Shown one piece after another: positions 9,134 through 16,848 of a stretch of 64,000 bases of DNA (position 1 is its first letter; each line of letters opens with the position of its first letter). The translations under genes and the position numbers were made by a program. The notes beneath the pieces are model-generated. The model saw only the letters and a program-made list of their open reading frames with translations. It had not been told where the DNA came from and did no database searches. Origin of the DNA: Caulobacter sp031457805 (lineage in GTDB: Bacteria; Pseudomonadota; Alphaproteobacteria; Caulobacterales; Caulobacteraceae); the NCBI RefSeq assembly GCF_031457805.1, contig NZ_JAVDXI010000005.1, forward strand, positions 329,808 to 393,807, in the 5' to 3' direction.

Positions 9134-9811
9134 ATGACCGAGACCGTCACCGAAGCCGCCGCCCCCGCCTCCCCCGAGACCGACGTCCAGGGCCCCGATT
9201 TCGCCGCCATGCTGGCCGCGCGCCTGTGTCACGACTTCATCAGTCCGGCCAGCGCCATCGTCTCGGGTCTGGACCTGCTGGAAGACCCCTCGGCCCAGGA
9301 CATGCGCGACGACGCCATGAACCTGATCGCCTCGTCGGCCCGCAAGCTGGCCGACCTCTTGCAGTTCACGCGGGTGGCGTTCGGCGCCTCGGCCTCGGCG
9401 GAAAACTTCGACTCCCGCGAGCTGGAAAAGCTGGCCCAGGGCGTTTTCGCCCATGTGCGCCCCACCCTGGACTGGCAGATCGAACCGCAGGCGATGAACA
9501 AGCCCTCGTCGCGCGCGGTGCTGAATATCGCCCAGATCGCCGCCAGCGCCCTGCCGGCCGGCGGCGTCGCCAGCGTCAAGGGCGTGGCCGCCGATGGCCG
9601 CTTCTCGATCATCGCCGACGCTGCGGGCCCCCGCGCCCGACTGCGTCCGGAAGTCCTGGCGGGCCTGAAGGGCGAGCCCTTGGCCGAGGGCCTGGGCGGA
9701 CCCTGGGTGCAAGCGGCGTACCTCAACGCGCTCGTCCGAGCGGCCGGCGGCCAGATCGCCGTCGAGATCGGCGAGGATCGCGCCTCGATCGCCGCCTGGG
9801 TGCCCGCTTAA
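9134..9811 (+). CDS. chpT: histidine phosphotransferase ChpT
   Basis: A 225-residue dimeric phosphotransferase that relays phosphate from the hybrid kinase CckA to the cell-cycle regulator CtrA and to CpdR. The N-terminal helical hairpin carries ARLCHDFISPASAI with His33, the known phospho-acceptor; this count holds only with ATG 9134, so that start is preferred over an upstream in-frame codon at 9098. The C-terminal half is a degenerate GHKL-like ATPase fold (DUF2328) without catalytic ATP-binding boxes. DivL, which controls CckA, lies 11 kb downstream. Confidence 0.96.
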   Translation: MTETVTEAAAPASPETDVQGPDFAAMLAARLCHDFISPASAIVSGLDLLEDPSAQDMRDDAMNLIASSARKLADLLQFTRVAFGASASAENFDSRELEKLAQGVFAHVRPTLDWQIEPQAMNKPSSRAVLNIAQIAASALPAGGVASVKGVAADGRFSIIADAAGPRARLRPEVLAGLKGEPLAEGLGGPWVQAAYLNALVRAAGGQIAVEIGEDRASIAAWVPA

Positions 9812-9902
9812 ACTTTACAATCTCAGCCACCCCGATCCGGGTTTAGCAAACCGCTCCTTAACCAGAGACCGCGCATGGTGGCCCTCTGGATTGGAGCGCG
9901 CC

Positions 9903-10268
9903 GTGAAGACCTGTCTGGTGGTCGACGACAGCCGGGTGATCCGCAAGGTCGCCCGCCGAGTCCTCGAGGACATCGGCTTCGAGATCGCCGAGGCCGCCGA
10001 TGGCATGGAGGCCTTGGCGTGGTGCCGCGCGGCCATGCCTGACGCCATCCTGCTGGATTGGAACATGCCGGTGATGAACGGCATCGACTTTCTGCGTCAG
10101 CTGCGCAGCGAACCGGGCGGCGACGCGCCCAAGGTCGTGTTCTGCACAGTCGAGAACGCCCCGGACCATATCCGCGCCGCGCTCGACGCCGGCGCGGACG
10201 AATACATCATGAAGCCGTTCGACGGCGATATCATCGAGGCGAAGTTCGCCGAGGTTGGCCTGCTGTGA
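9903..10268 (+). CDS. CheY-like single-domain response regulator
   Basis: A 121-residue receiver domain with acidic residues in VVDDSRVIRKV, phospho-acceptor Asp in AILLDWNMP, Thr in FCTVEN and Lys in YIMKPFD. There is no output domain. GTG at 9903 has GGAG six bases upstream; an in-frame TTG at 9891 overlaps that site and is less likely. The stop overlaps the GTG of the following cheR (GTGA), so the two are coupled. I recall this pair as orphan chemotaxis genes (CheY-III/CheR-III) in C. crescentus. A CtrA-like half-site TTAACCA lies about 40 bp upstream. Confidence 0.9.
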   Translation: MKTCLVVDDSRVIRKVARRVLEDIGFEIAEAADGMEALAWCRAAMPDAILLDWNMPVMNGIDFLRQLRSEPGGDAPKVVFCTVENAPDHIRAALDAGADEYIMKPFDGDIIEAKFAEVGLL

Positions 10269-11095
10269 CGCCCGAGGACATGGACCTGCTGGCGGCCCTT
10301 GGCCGGGCCCGCGCCGGCGTTCGGGTCGAGACCGAAAAGCCCTACCTGATCGAGAGCCGTCTGGCCCCTTTGGCCCGGCGGGAGGGCTACGACTCGATCG
10401 AGGCCCTGATCGCGGCGCTGCGCAGCAAGCGCGAGGAGCGCCTGATCTGGGCCGTGGTCGAGGCGTTGTGCCGCGGCGAGACCACCTTCTTCCGCGACCG
10501 TGAGACCTTCGCCCAGCTCCGGGACCAGATCCTGCCGGCCCTGTCGCATCGTCGCCGCGAAGCGCCGATCCGGATCTGGAGCGCCGCCTGCGCCACGGGC
10601 CAGGAAGTCTATTCGATGGCGATCGCCGCCGCCGAAGCCCCCGGGCTGGCCACCGGCACGCGGTTTGAATTCTTCGGTTCGGATCTTTCGGAGCGCAGCC
10701 TGGAGAAGGCCCAGGCCGGCCTCTACACCCAGTTCGAGGTGCAGCGCGGCCTGCCGATCCGGATGCTGATCAAGTACTTCGAGAACCAGGACGACACCTG
10801 GGCGATCTCGCCGCGTATCCGCCAGACGGTGCGCTGGAAGCGGATCAACCTGCTGGCCGACCTGTCGGCGATGGGCCGGTTCGACGTGATCCTGCTGCGC
10901 AACGTGCTGGGCGGCATGGACGCCTCGCTGCGCGGCAAGGTGGCCCGCGCGCTGGCGGCGCTGCTTCCCGACGACGGCGTCCTGGTTCTGGACGCCGAGG
11001 ATGACGCCTCGGAGATCGACGAACTGCTGACGCCCGCTCCGGGCGGGCGGGGCATCTATCTGCGCGATCCGTCCATCCGTGCGGTGGCCGCATAG
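10265..11095 (+). CDS. cheR: CheR-type protein-glutamate O-methyltransferase
   Basis: A 276-residue CheR that methylates glutamates of chemoreceptors with SAM. The N-terminal helical domain precedes LCRGETTFFRDRETF; the SAM site is IWSAACATGQEVYSMAI. The usual RNVLIYF segment reads RNVLGGMD here, a local divergence near the active site. Start GTG 10265 overlaps the stop of the upstream CheY-like gene. The last 40 bp overlap the 3' end of the convergent sulfotransferase-like gene. Neither cheA nor cheB is nearby, so this is an orphan pair, although the partial chemoreceptor is 9 kb away. Confidence 0.9.
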   Translation: MTPEDMDLLAALGRARAGVRVETEKPYLIESRLAPLARREGYDSIEALIAALRSKREERLIWAVVEALCRGETTFFRDRETFAQLRDQILPALSHRRREAPIRIWSAACATGQEVYSMAIAAAEAPGLATGTRFEFFGSDLSERSLEKAQAGLYTQFEVQRGLPIRMLIKYFENQDDTWAISPRIRQTVRWKRINLLADLSAMGRFDVILLRNVLGGMDASLRGKVARALAALLPDDGVLVLDAEDDASEIDELLTPAPGGRGIYLRDPSIRAVAA

Positions 11096-12177
11096 GCCTT
11101 GCTGGGCGCCCGCGCGACCGACGCGCCGCCGATCAGCGCCCCAACAGCCTCCCGCAGTCGCGCCGCGCCGCCCACGGGCGCCGGCGTTAGCGCCGCCAGC
11201 GCTGGCGCCAGCTTGCGAAAGAGAACGGGCGGCGCTTCCGGGCCGATGATCGCCTGGCGAAGATCCATCATCTCGACCACCGCGCGGGTCGCCTTGCGCC
11301 AAGCCACCGGCGGACTGACGCCGTGCGGCGGGGGCGCACGGCAGTCAGTGAAGTCGGGCCGCAAGCCGCAGCCCGCCTCGATCGCGTGCTCGACGGTCCG
11401 CGCATAGGCCTGGTCCCGGGCTAGCCGGTCGACATCGACGACGAGGTCGGCGTGCGGCAGCGCCTTGAGGTAGGACCGCAGCCAGACCGCCAGGAAGGCC
11501 TGAAACGATACGCTGGCGGGGGCGCGTTTGAGCCGCGCGCGGACCGCCGCGATCCGTTCGGCCAACGGCCCCGCCCTGTCGAACGCCTCGCCGAGCAGCG
11601 CGCAGGAGACGTCGTCACATCCCGCCATCTCGGAGAGAAGGACATAGTGGCAAAGCTCGAAATAGGTCGGGCGCGGCCGGCGGCGCAGCGAATAGAAAGA
11701 CAGCCATTGCTGGACCGGGTCGCGGATCAACACGATGTGGAAGCCGCCAAAGCGCCGCTTCAGCCAGCCGGCGCGCCCCAGGGTGCGGCAACAGGCCAGG
11801 ACGGGAGTCTCGCCGCGCTCGCGGGCGGCGGCGGTCAGGCCGTCGACGTAGGCCTGCTGCTGCAGATCGCTCGCCTCAGGCTCGATCCAGAAGCGGTCAA
11901 GCGCAAAGCCTGGATCGAACCCCCGCACCCCGCCGGCCGGGTCCAGCACGACGTCGAACTCGCGCAGATAGGGCGTCTCTCCACCGGGATGGCGCAAGCC
12001 GCTGTTGTCCGGCGTCTGGGCGTTAATTGTCTCGGCGGTGACGTGGGCTAGCTGCTCATGGAAGGGCTCGTAATAGGCCCGAACACCAGGTGACGCGCGG
12101 AAGCGATGCCAGACATAGGTGCTGGAACAGCGCCAGCCGCTATGGATGAAGACGGTCGTCGGGTCGGATGGCGGCAA
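11056..12177 (-). CDS. sulfotransferase-like protein
   Basis: A 373-residue protein with a P-loop-like start (VFIHSGWRCSSTYVWHRF), reminiscent of the 5'-PSB loop that binds the PAPS sulfate donor. A later motif IVLIRDPVQQWLSFYSLRRRP resembles the 3'-phosphate-binding RDP...S element. Together they suggest a cytoplasmic PAPS-dependent sulfotransferase or a relative of that P-loop fold. The usual KSGT is replaced by SGWRCSS, so catalysis is uncertain. The acceptor is unknown. The 3' end overlaps cheR by 40 bp in the convergent direction. Confidence 0.6.
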   Translation of the reverse strand: MPPSDPTTVFIHSGWRCSSTYVWHRFRASPGVRAYYEPFHEQLAHVTAETINAQTPDNSGLRHPGGETPYLREFDVVLDPAGGVRGFDPGFALDRFWIEPEASDLQQQAYVDGLTAAARERGETPVLACCRTLGRAGWLKRRFGGFHIVLIRDPVQQWLSFYSLRRRPRPTYFELCHYVLLSEMAGCDDVSCALLGEAFDRAGPLAERIAAVRARLKRAPASVSFQAFLAVWLRSYLKALPHADLVVDVDRLARDQAYARTVEHAIEAGCGLRPDFTDCRAPPPHGVSPPVAWRKATRAVVEMMDLRQAIIGPEAPPVLFRKLAPALAALTPAPVGGAARLREAVGALIGGASVARAPSKAYAATARMDGSRR

Positions 12178-12293
12178 GCGGCTCTAATCCCCAGGATGGG
12201 GAGAGCTTCTCGATGAAACTTTTCAGTCGGATATCGAGAACACGGCCCAAGGTTGCATCCGCGCAATACAACGACGAGCTCTGAAACGAAAAA

Positions 12294-12318
12294 GGCCCGC
12301 CGGGGTGACCGGCGGGCC
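12294..12318 (-). terminator. intrinsic terminator of the entericidin-like gene
   Basis: A perfect 10-bp GC stem (12294-12303 with 12309-12318) and a 5-nt loop lie 20 bp after the stop of the small lipoprotein gene. On the minus strand the stem is followed by a T-run. The hairpin also separates this gene from the sulfotransferase-like gene. Confidence 0.85.
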
Positions 12319-12337
12319 CTGAACGACCTTGAACGGC

Positions 12338-12478
12338 TTAGTTGTTCTTGACGTCGCGGGCCGTGTCCGTGACGGCCTTGCCGGCCGACGAGACGTCCTT
12401 GCCCGCGCCTTCGACCGTGTTGCAGGCGGCGACCGACAGGGACGCGGCCAGGGCGGCGAGGATCACCAGTTTACGCAT
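12338..12478 (-). CDS. entericidin A/B-like small lipoprotein
   Basis: A 46-residue lipoprotein precursor: signal peptide MRKLVILAALAASLSVAAC ending in a lipobox with Cys, then a short helical mature part (NTVEGAGKDVSSAGKAVTD). This is the entericidin family pattern; in E. coli, entericidins are a sigma-S-controlled antidote/toxin pair. Two ATGs stand in tandem (12481, 12478); the second has better spacing from GGAG. An EcfG/SigT-type promoter lies about 65 bp upstream, inside the space next to phyK, so it probably belongs to the general stress regulon. Confidence 0.87.
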   Translation of the reverse strand: MRKLVILAALAASLSVAACNTVEGAGKDVSSAGKAVTDTARDVKNN

Positions 12479-12542
12479 CATTTTCTCCGCTGTTCGCCGG
12501 GAGCCGTCACGGGCCTGGGCGTCTGAACCATTGCCCTTGCAG

Positions 12543-12567
12543 AACGTCAGCAGCGAAGCTCGGTTCC
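12543..12567 (-). promoter_or_regulatory. SigT (EcfG) promoter for the entericidin-like gene
   Basis: On the minus strand GGAAC (12567-12563), a 16-nt spacer and CGTT (12546-12543) form an exact match to the EcfG consensus GGAAC-N16/17-CGTT. It directs transcription toward the small lipoprotein. It starts 4 bp after the phyK stop. Confidence 0.8.
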
Positions 12568-12570
12568 AGG

Positions 12571-14277
12571 TCAGGCGACCGGAGGCAGCGCTTGGGGCGT
12601 GGGGAAGGTCAGGCGCACCGTCAGGCCGCGCGGGTCGCGCGTTTCGAACGCGACCTTGCCCCGAAGCTGACGCGCAAAGGCGGTCATCAGGGTGCGTCCG
12701 ACGCCGCCGCCCAGACTGTCGGGCGCGCCCGGCCCATCGTCGCTGATCGACAGTTCCGCTTCCTCGCCCCGCACGTGGAATCCGACCACCAGAGTCCCGC
12801 CGCCTGGTCCAAAGGCGTGCTTCTGGGCGTTGGTGATCGCTTCGACCGCGAAGAGGGCGATCGGCGCCAGGCGATCAGGGTCAATGACCAGAGGATCGGC
12901 GTGGACCTCGGTTCGCACCAGCCCGCCTGTCCCGCCAAAGCCGCCCATGTCGTTGGCCAGCAGTTGAGCGGTCAGCTCTTCCAGGAACGGCCGCAGGTCG
13001 ACCCGTTTCAGGTCCGGGCCCTGGTAAAGGGCGCGGTAGATCTGGGCCAGGGCGGTGATGCGCTGACGCGTGTCGTTCATCGCCGCCTTGGCCGCCGGGT
13101 CCGCCAGCGCCCGCTGCTGCATGTTGAGCAGCGAGGTGATGATCTGCAGGTTGTTCTTCACCCGGTGATGGATCTCGCGCATCAGCGCGTCCTTCTCCGC
13201 CAGGCTGTCCATCAGCGAGGCGTCGCGCGTGACGATCGCGCCCGCCATGGCGTCCAGCGTCGTGGCCAGTTCGCGAATTTCCGGCGGCGCGCGCTCAGCC
13301 TGCAGCGGGCGCACAGTGAAACGGCCCCGCGCATAGATCGCCGCAACCCGTTGCAGGTAGACGATCCAGCGGATCACGCCGCGCTCGGCCGCATACAGTA
13401 CGGCCGCCAGAGCCAGGAAGAACGCCAGCAGGGGCAACAGCAGGCGCGAGATCGGGTTGATCGACGCCCATGACAAAAGACCCGGCGACGGCGCCGACAA
13501 GATCACGAAGACATTGTCGTCGACCAGCGGCGCGGCGGAATAGTTCCGGCTCCGGCCTTCGAGGTCCTTGCCGCTCCACAGCACGGACTTTTCACGCGCC
13601 GCGATCTCTCGCCAGCCCGGGTGAGGCGCGCCGAACGCCTTGGGGCTGGTGGCGGCGAACACGCGACCGTTGGAGTCGGCCAGGGCCACCTCCGCGCCGT
13701 CCGGCATGAACCGGTTGGTCGTCTGGAGCTTCAGTTCTCGCAAAGTCAGTACGGCCGCCATCGCGCCGTCGAAGCGCTCGGGGGTTCCTGCGCGGACGGC
13801 GGCCAGCACCGCCGGTTCGTCGGCATAGACCGCGCCTGGCGCGGAGGCGACGACCATGTCCTGACTGGCCCGCAACGCCTGGAACCAAGCGCGGGCGCCG
13901 CGCTGGCTGTCAGAGGGCGTCGTCGCCGCAGCGCAGGCCACCCGGCCACGCGCGTCAAACCGGATCAGGTTGGCGTAACCCGGCAGCCGGGCGCGCACGT
14001 CGGCCAGGCGCTGAGCGCACTCCAGGCCCACCGAGCCCGGACCCAAGGTCTGCAGAAGGACGCCAGCGGCCTCGATGCGGGCGCGGGCGATCGTCGCGCT
14101 GTGCCCGGCGGCCAGCTCCAGGCTCTGGCGACGCGCGTCGGCTTCCGCGCGGAAGGCGAAAATCGACTGCAGACCGCCCAGTACGAGCACGGGCAGAAGC
14201 GCCACGCAGAGCGCGACGGCCAATCGGACACGAATGGAGGTGGCGGCCCGCCCGGCGCGGCCGGTGAAGGCGTTCAC
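12571..14277 (-). CDS. phyK: sensor histidine kinase PhyK (general stress response)
   Basis: A 568-residue membrane kinase of the HisKA_2/HWE class that phosphorylates PhyR. TM1 is at about 18-42, a periplasmic sensor domain at 43-275, TM2 at about 278-297, then a HAMP-like linker. The H-box REIHHRVKNNLQI puts the conserved His at 370/371. The ATP-binding domain has VEAITNAQKHAFG (N-box) and SISDDGPGAPDSLGGG (G-box). GTG 14277 overlaps the sigT stop as GTGA. It is the last gene of nepR-sigT-phyK. Confidence 0.95.
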   Translation of the reverse strand: MNAFTGRAGRAATSIRVRLAVALCVALLPVLVLGGLQSIFAFRAEADARRQSLELAAGHSATIARARIEAAGVLLQTLGPGSVGLECAQRLADVRARLPGYANLIRFDARGRVACAAATTPSDSQRGARAWFQALRASQDMVVASAPGAVYADEPAVLAAVRAGTPERFDGAMAAVLTLRELKLQTTNRFMPDGAEVALADSNGRVFAATSPKAFGAPHPGWREIAAREKSVLWSGKDLEGRSRNYSAAPLVDDNVFVILSAPSPGLLSWASINPISRLLLPLLAFFLALAAVLYAAERGVIRWIVYLQRVAAIYARGRFTVRPLQAERAPPEIRELATTLDAMAGAIVTRDASLMDSLAEKDALMREIHHRVKNNLQIITSLLNMQQRALADPAAKAAMNDTRQRITALAQIYRALYQGPDLKRVDLRPFLEELTAQLLANDMGGFGGTGGLVRTEVHADPLVIDPDRLAPIALFAVEAITNAQKHAFGPGGGTLVVGFHVRGEEAELSISDDGPGAPDSLGGGVGRTLMTAFARQLRGKVAFETRDPRGLTVRLTFPTPQALPPVA

Positions 14278-14879
14278 CGTAAAGAGCTCAGTCGCTCCGC
14301 GTCGGCCAGGATCGCCCGCATCGCATCCCCCGCCGCCGCCCCGTCGCGGTCATAGGCGCCGGTCTCGAGGATGGCCTGCAAGGCCCGGCGCGCGCGGCTG
14401 ACGCGGCTCTTCACGGTGCCGACGGCGCAGTTACAGATCTCGGCCGCCTCCTCGTAAGCGAAGCCGCCGGCCCCGACGAGGATCAGCGCTTCACGCTGTT
14501 CGGCCGGAAGCATCGAGAGGCCCAGACGCAGCTCATCCAGCGCCACCGGCGCCTCCGGGTCGTCGACCGCGACCAGGGTGCGTTCGGCCGCTTCCTGGTC
14601 GAGCTGGCTCTGACGCCAGCTGCGCCGCTTTTCTGAATAGAACTGGTTGCGCAGGATCATGAAGGTCCAGGCCTTCATGTTGGTGCCAAGCTGGAAGCTG
14701 GCGCGGGCGTCCCAGGCCTTCATCATGGCGTCCTGCGCCAGATCGTCAGCGGCGGTGGGGTCGCCGGTCAGCGTCCGGGCGAAGGCGCGCAGATGCGGGA
14801 TCAGCGTGACCAGTTCACGTTTGAAGGTGTTGTCGCGGACAGGGTCCGGTGGCGAGCGTCCAACCTGTTCCTCGGCCAT
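14274..14879 (-). CDS. sigT: ECF sigma factor SigT (EcfG, general stress response)
   Basis: A 201-residue ECF sigma factor. Region 2 contains DPTAADDLAQDAMMKAWDARASF, and region 4 includes LSMLPAEQREALILVGAGGFAYEEAAEI and GTVKSRVSRARRAL. EcfG sigma factors are held inactive by NepR and freed when phosphorylated PhyR binds NepR. It starts 2 nt after nepR and overlaps phyK, so the three genes form one operon, transcribed from a SigT-type promoter (positive feedback). A function in osmotic and oxidative stress is established in Caulobacter. Confidence 0.96.
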   Translation of the reverse strand: MAEEQVGRSPPDPVRDNTFKRELVTLIPHLRAFARTLTGDPTAADDLAQDAMMKAWDARASFQLGTNMKAWTFMILRNQFYSEKRRSWRQSQLDQEAAERTLVAVDDPEAPVALDELRLGLSMLPAEQREALILVGAGGFAYEEAAEICNCAVGTVKSRVSRARRALQAILETGAYDRDGAAAGDAMRAILADAERLSSLR

Positions 14880-14881
14880 GC

Positions 14882-15088
14882 TTACTCACCCCCCGCTGGA
14901 GGCTCGGCCTTGCGGAGGATGGCGAGAAACTCGTCGGGAACCGGCTCGTTGACGACCTCGTCGAACATCTGCCGCAGCTTGACGCCGATCGCCTGCTGAC
15001 GCAGGCGCGCTTCATCCAGCGCCGCTGCGCTCTTGCGTTTGTCTTCCATGGGTACGTGTTCGATCATGTCCTCGACGCCGAAGTTCAT
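14882..15088 (-). CDS. nepR: anti-sigma factor NepR
   Basis: A 68-residue helical anti-sigma factor. The conserved NepR core is IGVKLRQMFDEVVNEPVPDEFLAIL. ATG 15088 (MNFGVEDMI) is chosen because the longer in-frame start at 15133 lies inside the -10 element of the operon promoter and could not be on the transcript. Met codons at MIEH and MEDK are later alternatives. NepR sequesters SigT and is released by phosphorylated PhyR. Confidence 0.93.
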   Translation of the reverse strand: MNFGVEDMIEHVPMEDKRKSAAALDEARLRQQAIGVKLRQMFDEVVNEPVPDEFLAILRKAEPPAGGE

Positions 15089-15131
15089 CGGCGCCCGCCC
15101 CCTTTGGCCGAATGTCTTTCCGCCAGACGAC

Positions 15132-15156
15132 AACGTGGTTTTCCGTACCCGGTTCC
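15132..15156 (-). promoter_or_regulatory. SigT (EcfG) promoter of nepR-sigT-phyK
   Basis: On the minus strand GGAAC (15156-15152), a 16-nt spacer and CGTT (15135-15132) match the EcfG consensus exactly. It gives autoregulation of the operon by its own sigma factor. Confidence 0.88.
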
Positions 15157-15195
15157 ATAAGCTTGGGCATATGATGGCAAAATTCCGCTCCGGGC

Positions 15196-15220
15196 GGAAC
15201 CGTCGAGTTGAGGGGGCGTT
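15196..15220 (+). promoter_or_regulatory. SigT (EcfG) promoter of phyR
   Basis: GGAAC (15196-15200), a 16-nt spacer and CGTT (15217-15220) lie 75 bp upstream of phyR in the shared divergent region. The second GGAAC at 15234 has a CGTT only 13 nt away and is not a proper promoter. Confidence 0.87.
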
Positions 15221-15294
15221 ATCGACCTTCGACGGAACGGCGTAGCTTGACCGTTCTTTAGACTAGTTTCGAAGACACCTAATCGGGAGGGGTC

Positions 15295-16095
15295 ATGAGT
15301 CTTCTTGCTCGCCTGGCGCCGCATTTGCCTTACATCCGCCGCTACGCCCGCGCCTTGACGGGCGACCAGACGACCGGCGATCACTATGTCCGCGTGGCGC
15401 TGGAAGCCCTGGCGGCGGGCGAGCTGACGCTGGACGCCGACCTGTCGCCGCGCGTGGCGCTCTACCGTGTGTTCCACGCCATCTGGCTCAGCTCCGGCGC
15501 CCAGCTCGAGGCCCGTCGCGATGACGCCTCGCACGCCGGCGACGACGCCGCCCAGCGCCTGATGCGTATCGCACCCCGCTCGCGCCAGGCGTTCCTGTTG
15601 ACGGCGCTGGAGGGGTTCACGCCCACCGAAGCCGCCCAGATCCTGGATTGCGACTTCGGCGAGGTGGAGCGCCTGATCGCCGACGCCCAGGCCGAGATCG
15701 ACGCCGAACTGGCGACCGAGGTCCTGATCATCGAGGACGAGCCCGTGATCGCCGCCGATATCGAGGCGCTGGTTCGCGAACTGGGTCACGAGGTCACCGA
15801 CATCGCCGCCACGCGCGGCGAGGCGCTCGAAGCCGTCGCCCGGCGCACGCCCGGCCTCGTCCTGGCCGACATCCAGCTGGCCGACGGCTCGTCGGGCATC
15901 GACGCGGTGAAGGACATCCTGGGCCGCATGGACGTGCCGGTTATCTTCATCACCGCCTTCCCCGAGCGCCTGCTGACCGGCGAGCGTCCAGAGCCGACCT
16001 TCCTGATCACCAAGCCGTTCCAGCCGGAAACGGTGAAGGCGGCCATCGGCCAGGCGCTATTCTTCCATCCTCGCCGCACGGCCAAGGCCGCCTGA
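15295..16095 (+). CDS. phyR: anti-anti-sigma response regulator PhyR
   Basis: A 266-residue protein with an N-terminal sigma-like domain (about 1-135; FTPTEAAQILDCDFGEVERLI mimics region 4) and a C-terminal receiver domain with acidic residues in IIEDEPV, phospho-acceptor Asp192 in VLADIQL, and Lys in ITKPF. Phosphorylation by PhyK exposes the sigma-like domain, which binds NepR and frees SigT. It is divergent from nepR-sigT-phyK and has its own SigT-type promoter. Confidence 0.97.
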   Translation: MSLLARLAPHLPYIRRYARALTGDQTTGDHYVRVALEALAAGELTLDADLSPRVALYRVFHAIWLSSGAQLEARRDDASHAGDDAAQRLMRIAPRSRQAFLLTALEGFTPTEAAQILDCDFGEVERLIADAQAEIDAELATEVLIIEDEPVIAADIEALVRELGHEVTDIAATRGEALEAVARRTPGLVLADIQLADGSSGIDAVKDILGRMDVPVIFITAFPERLLTGERPEPTFLITKPFQPETVKAAIGQALFFHPRRTAKAA

Positions 16096-16123
16096 GCGCG
16101 AACCTGCGTCGTTGAACCAGAAG

Positions 16124-16150
16124 CGGCCTCCCGACAGGGAGGCCGTTTTT
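16124..16150 (+). terminator. intrinsic terminator of phyR
   Basis: A 9-bp perfect stem (16124-16132 with 16137-16145), a GACA tetraloop and a T5 run, 28 bp after the phyR stop. Confidence 0.92.
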
Positions 16151-16173
16151 GTTTGCAGAAGCGACCGTCGCGC

Positions 16174-16719
16174 TCAGCGCGGCGGCTGCTTGGTCGGCCG
16201 CAGCATGCCGACATCATAGCCCAGCGCCTTGGCCCGGGCGGTCAGCGCCGCCCGCTCGGCTTCTGTCGGCGGCTGACGCGACAGCAGCCACAGATAACGC
16301 CCCGAGCCCTCGCCGACGATCGCCCAGCCATAGTCTTCGGCGCGATCCATGATCCAGTAGTCGCCGAAGAACGGGCCGAAGAAGCTGACCTTCAGCTTGG
16401 CGTTGGTCGTGGTGTCGACGATCTTGGCCTTGCCTTCGGCGGTCCGCACCGGGCCGTCGACCGCGCCGTCCCGGCAGGTGTTGAGCACGCGGATCAGGCC
16501 GTCAGGGCGCTTGGAATACTCTGCCGTAACGCCTTCGCAGCCCTTCTGGAAGCGCATGTCGTAGCGCGCCACCTCGTACCACTTGCCCAGATAGCGATCG
16601 ACCTCGACCGACCTGGCGGGCTGCGGCGGGTTGGGATTGCCGACCGGACCCGACGCGCAGGCGCCAAGGGTCGCGGTCAGCGTCAAGATGACAGGCAGGG
16701 CGAGCAGCGACTGGCGCAT
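16174..16719 (-). CDS. blc: Blc-like outer-membrane lipocalin
   Basis: A 181-residue lipocalin precursor. The signal peptide ends in the lipobox LGAC, so the protein is a lipoprotein. Lipocalin motif 1 is YLGKWYEVARYDMRFQKGC and the later region contains FGDYWIMD and WLLSRQPP, typical of bacterial Blc (phospholipid/fatty-acid-binding). ATG 16719 has GGAGG upstream; the open frame continues 25 codons further but lacks a signal peptide there. It faces the phyR terminator. Confidence 0.9.
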   Translation of the reverse strand: MRQSLLALPVILTLTATLGACASGPVGNPNPPQPARSVEVDRYLGKWYEVARYDMRFQKGCEGVTAEYSKRPDGLIRVLNTCRDGAVDGPVRTAEGKAKIVDTTTNAKLKVSFFGPFFGDYWIMDRAEDYGWAIVGEGSGRYLWLLSRQPPTEAERAALTARAKALGYDVGMLRPTKQPPR

Positions 16720-16794
16720 GGAACCTCCGGAAAACAACGCCTGGGATACGCGCGGGATGGTCCGGCGGATGTCGGTGGCTCGCCAAAACGACAA

Positions 16795-16822
16795 CCGCCC
16801 CGCCGGGGTTCCGGCGGGGCGG
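16795..16822 (-). terminator. strong hairpin after the ferritin-like gene
   Basis: A 12-bp perfect GC stem (16795-16806 with 16811-16822) with a 4-nt loop, 27 bp past the stop of the ferritin-like gene. On the minus strand it is followed by a T-rich stretch. Confidence 0.82.
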
Positions 16823-16848
16823 GGCGACGTCTTCGGGAGGTGGGATCC

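Noticed and set aside
15234..15255. Second GGAAC...CGTT upstream of phyR
   Set aside because: The spacer is only 13 nt; EcfG promoters need 16-17.
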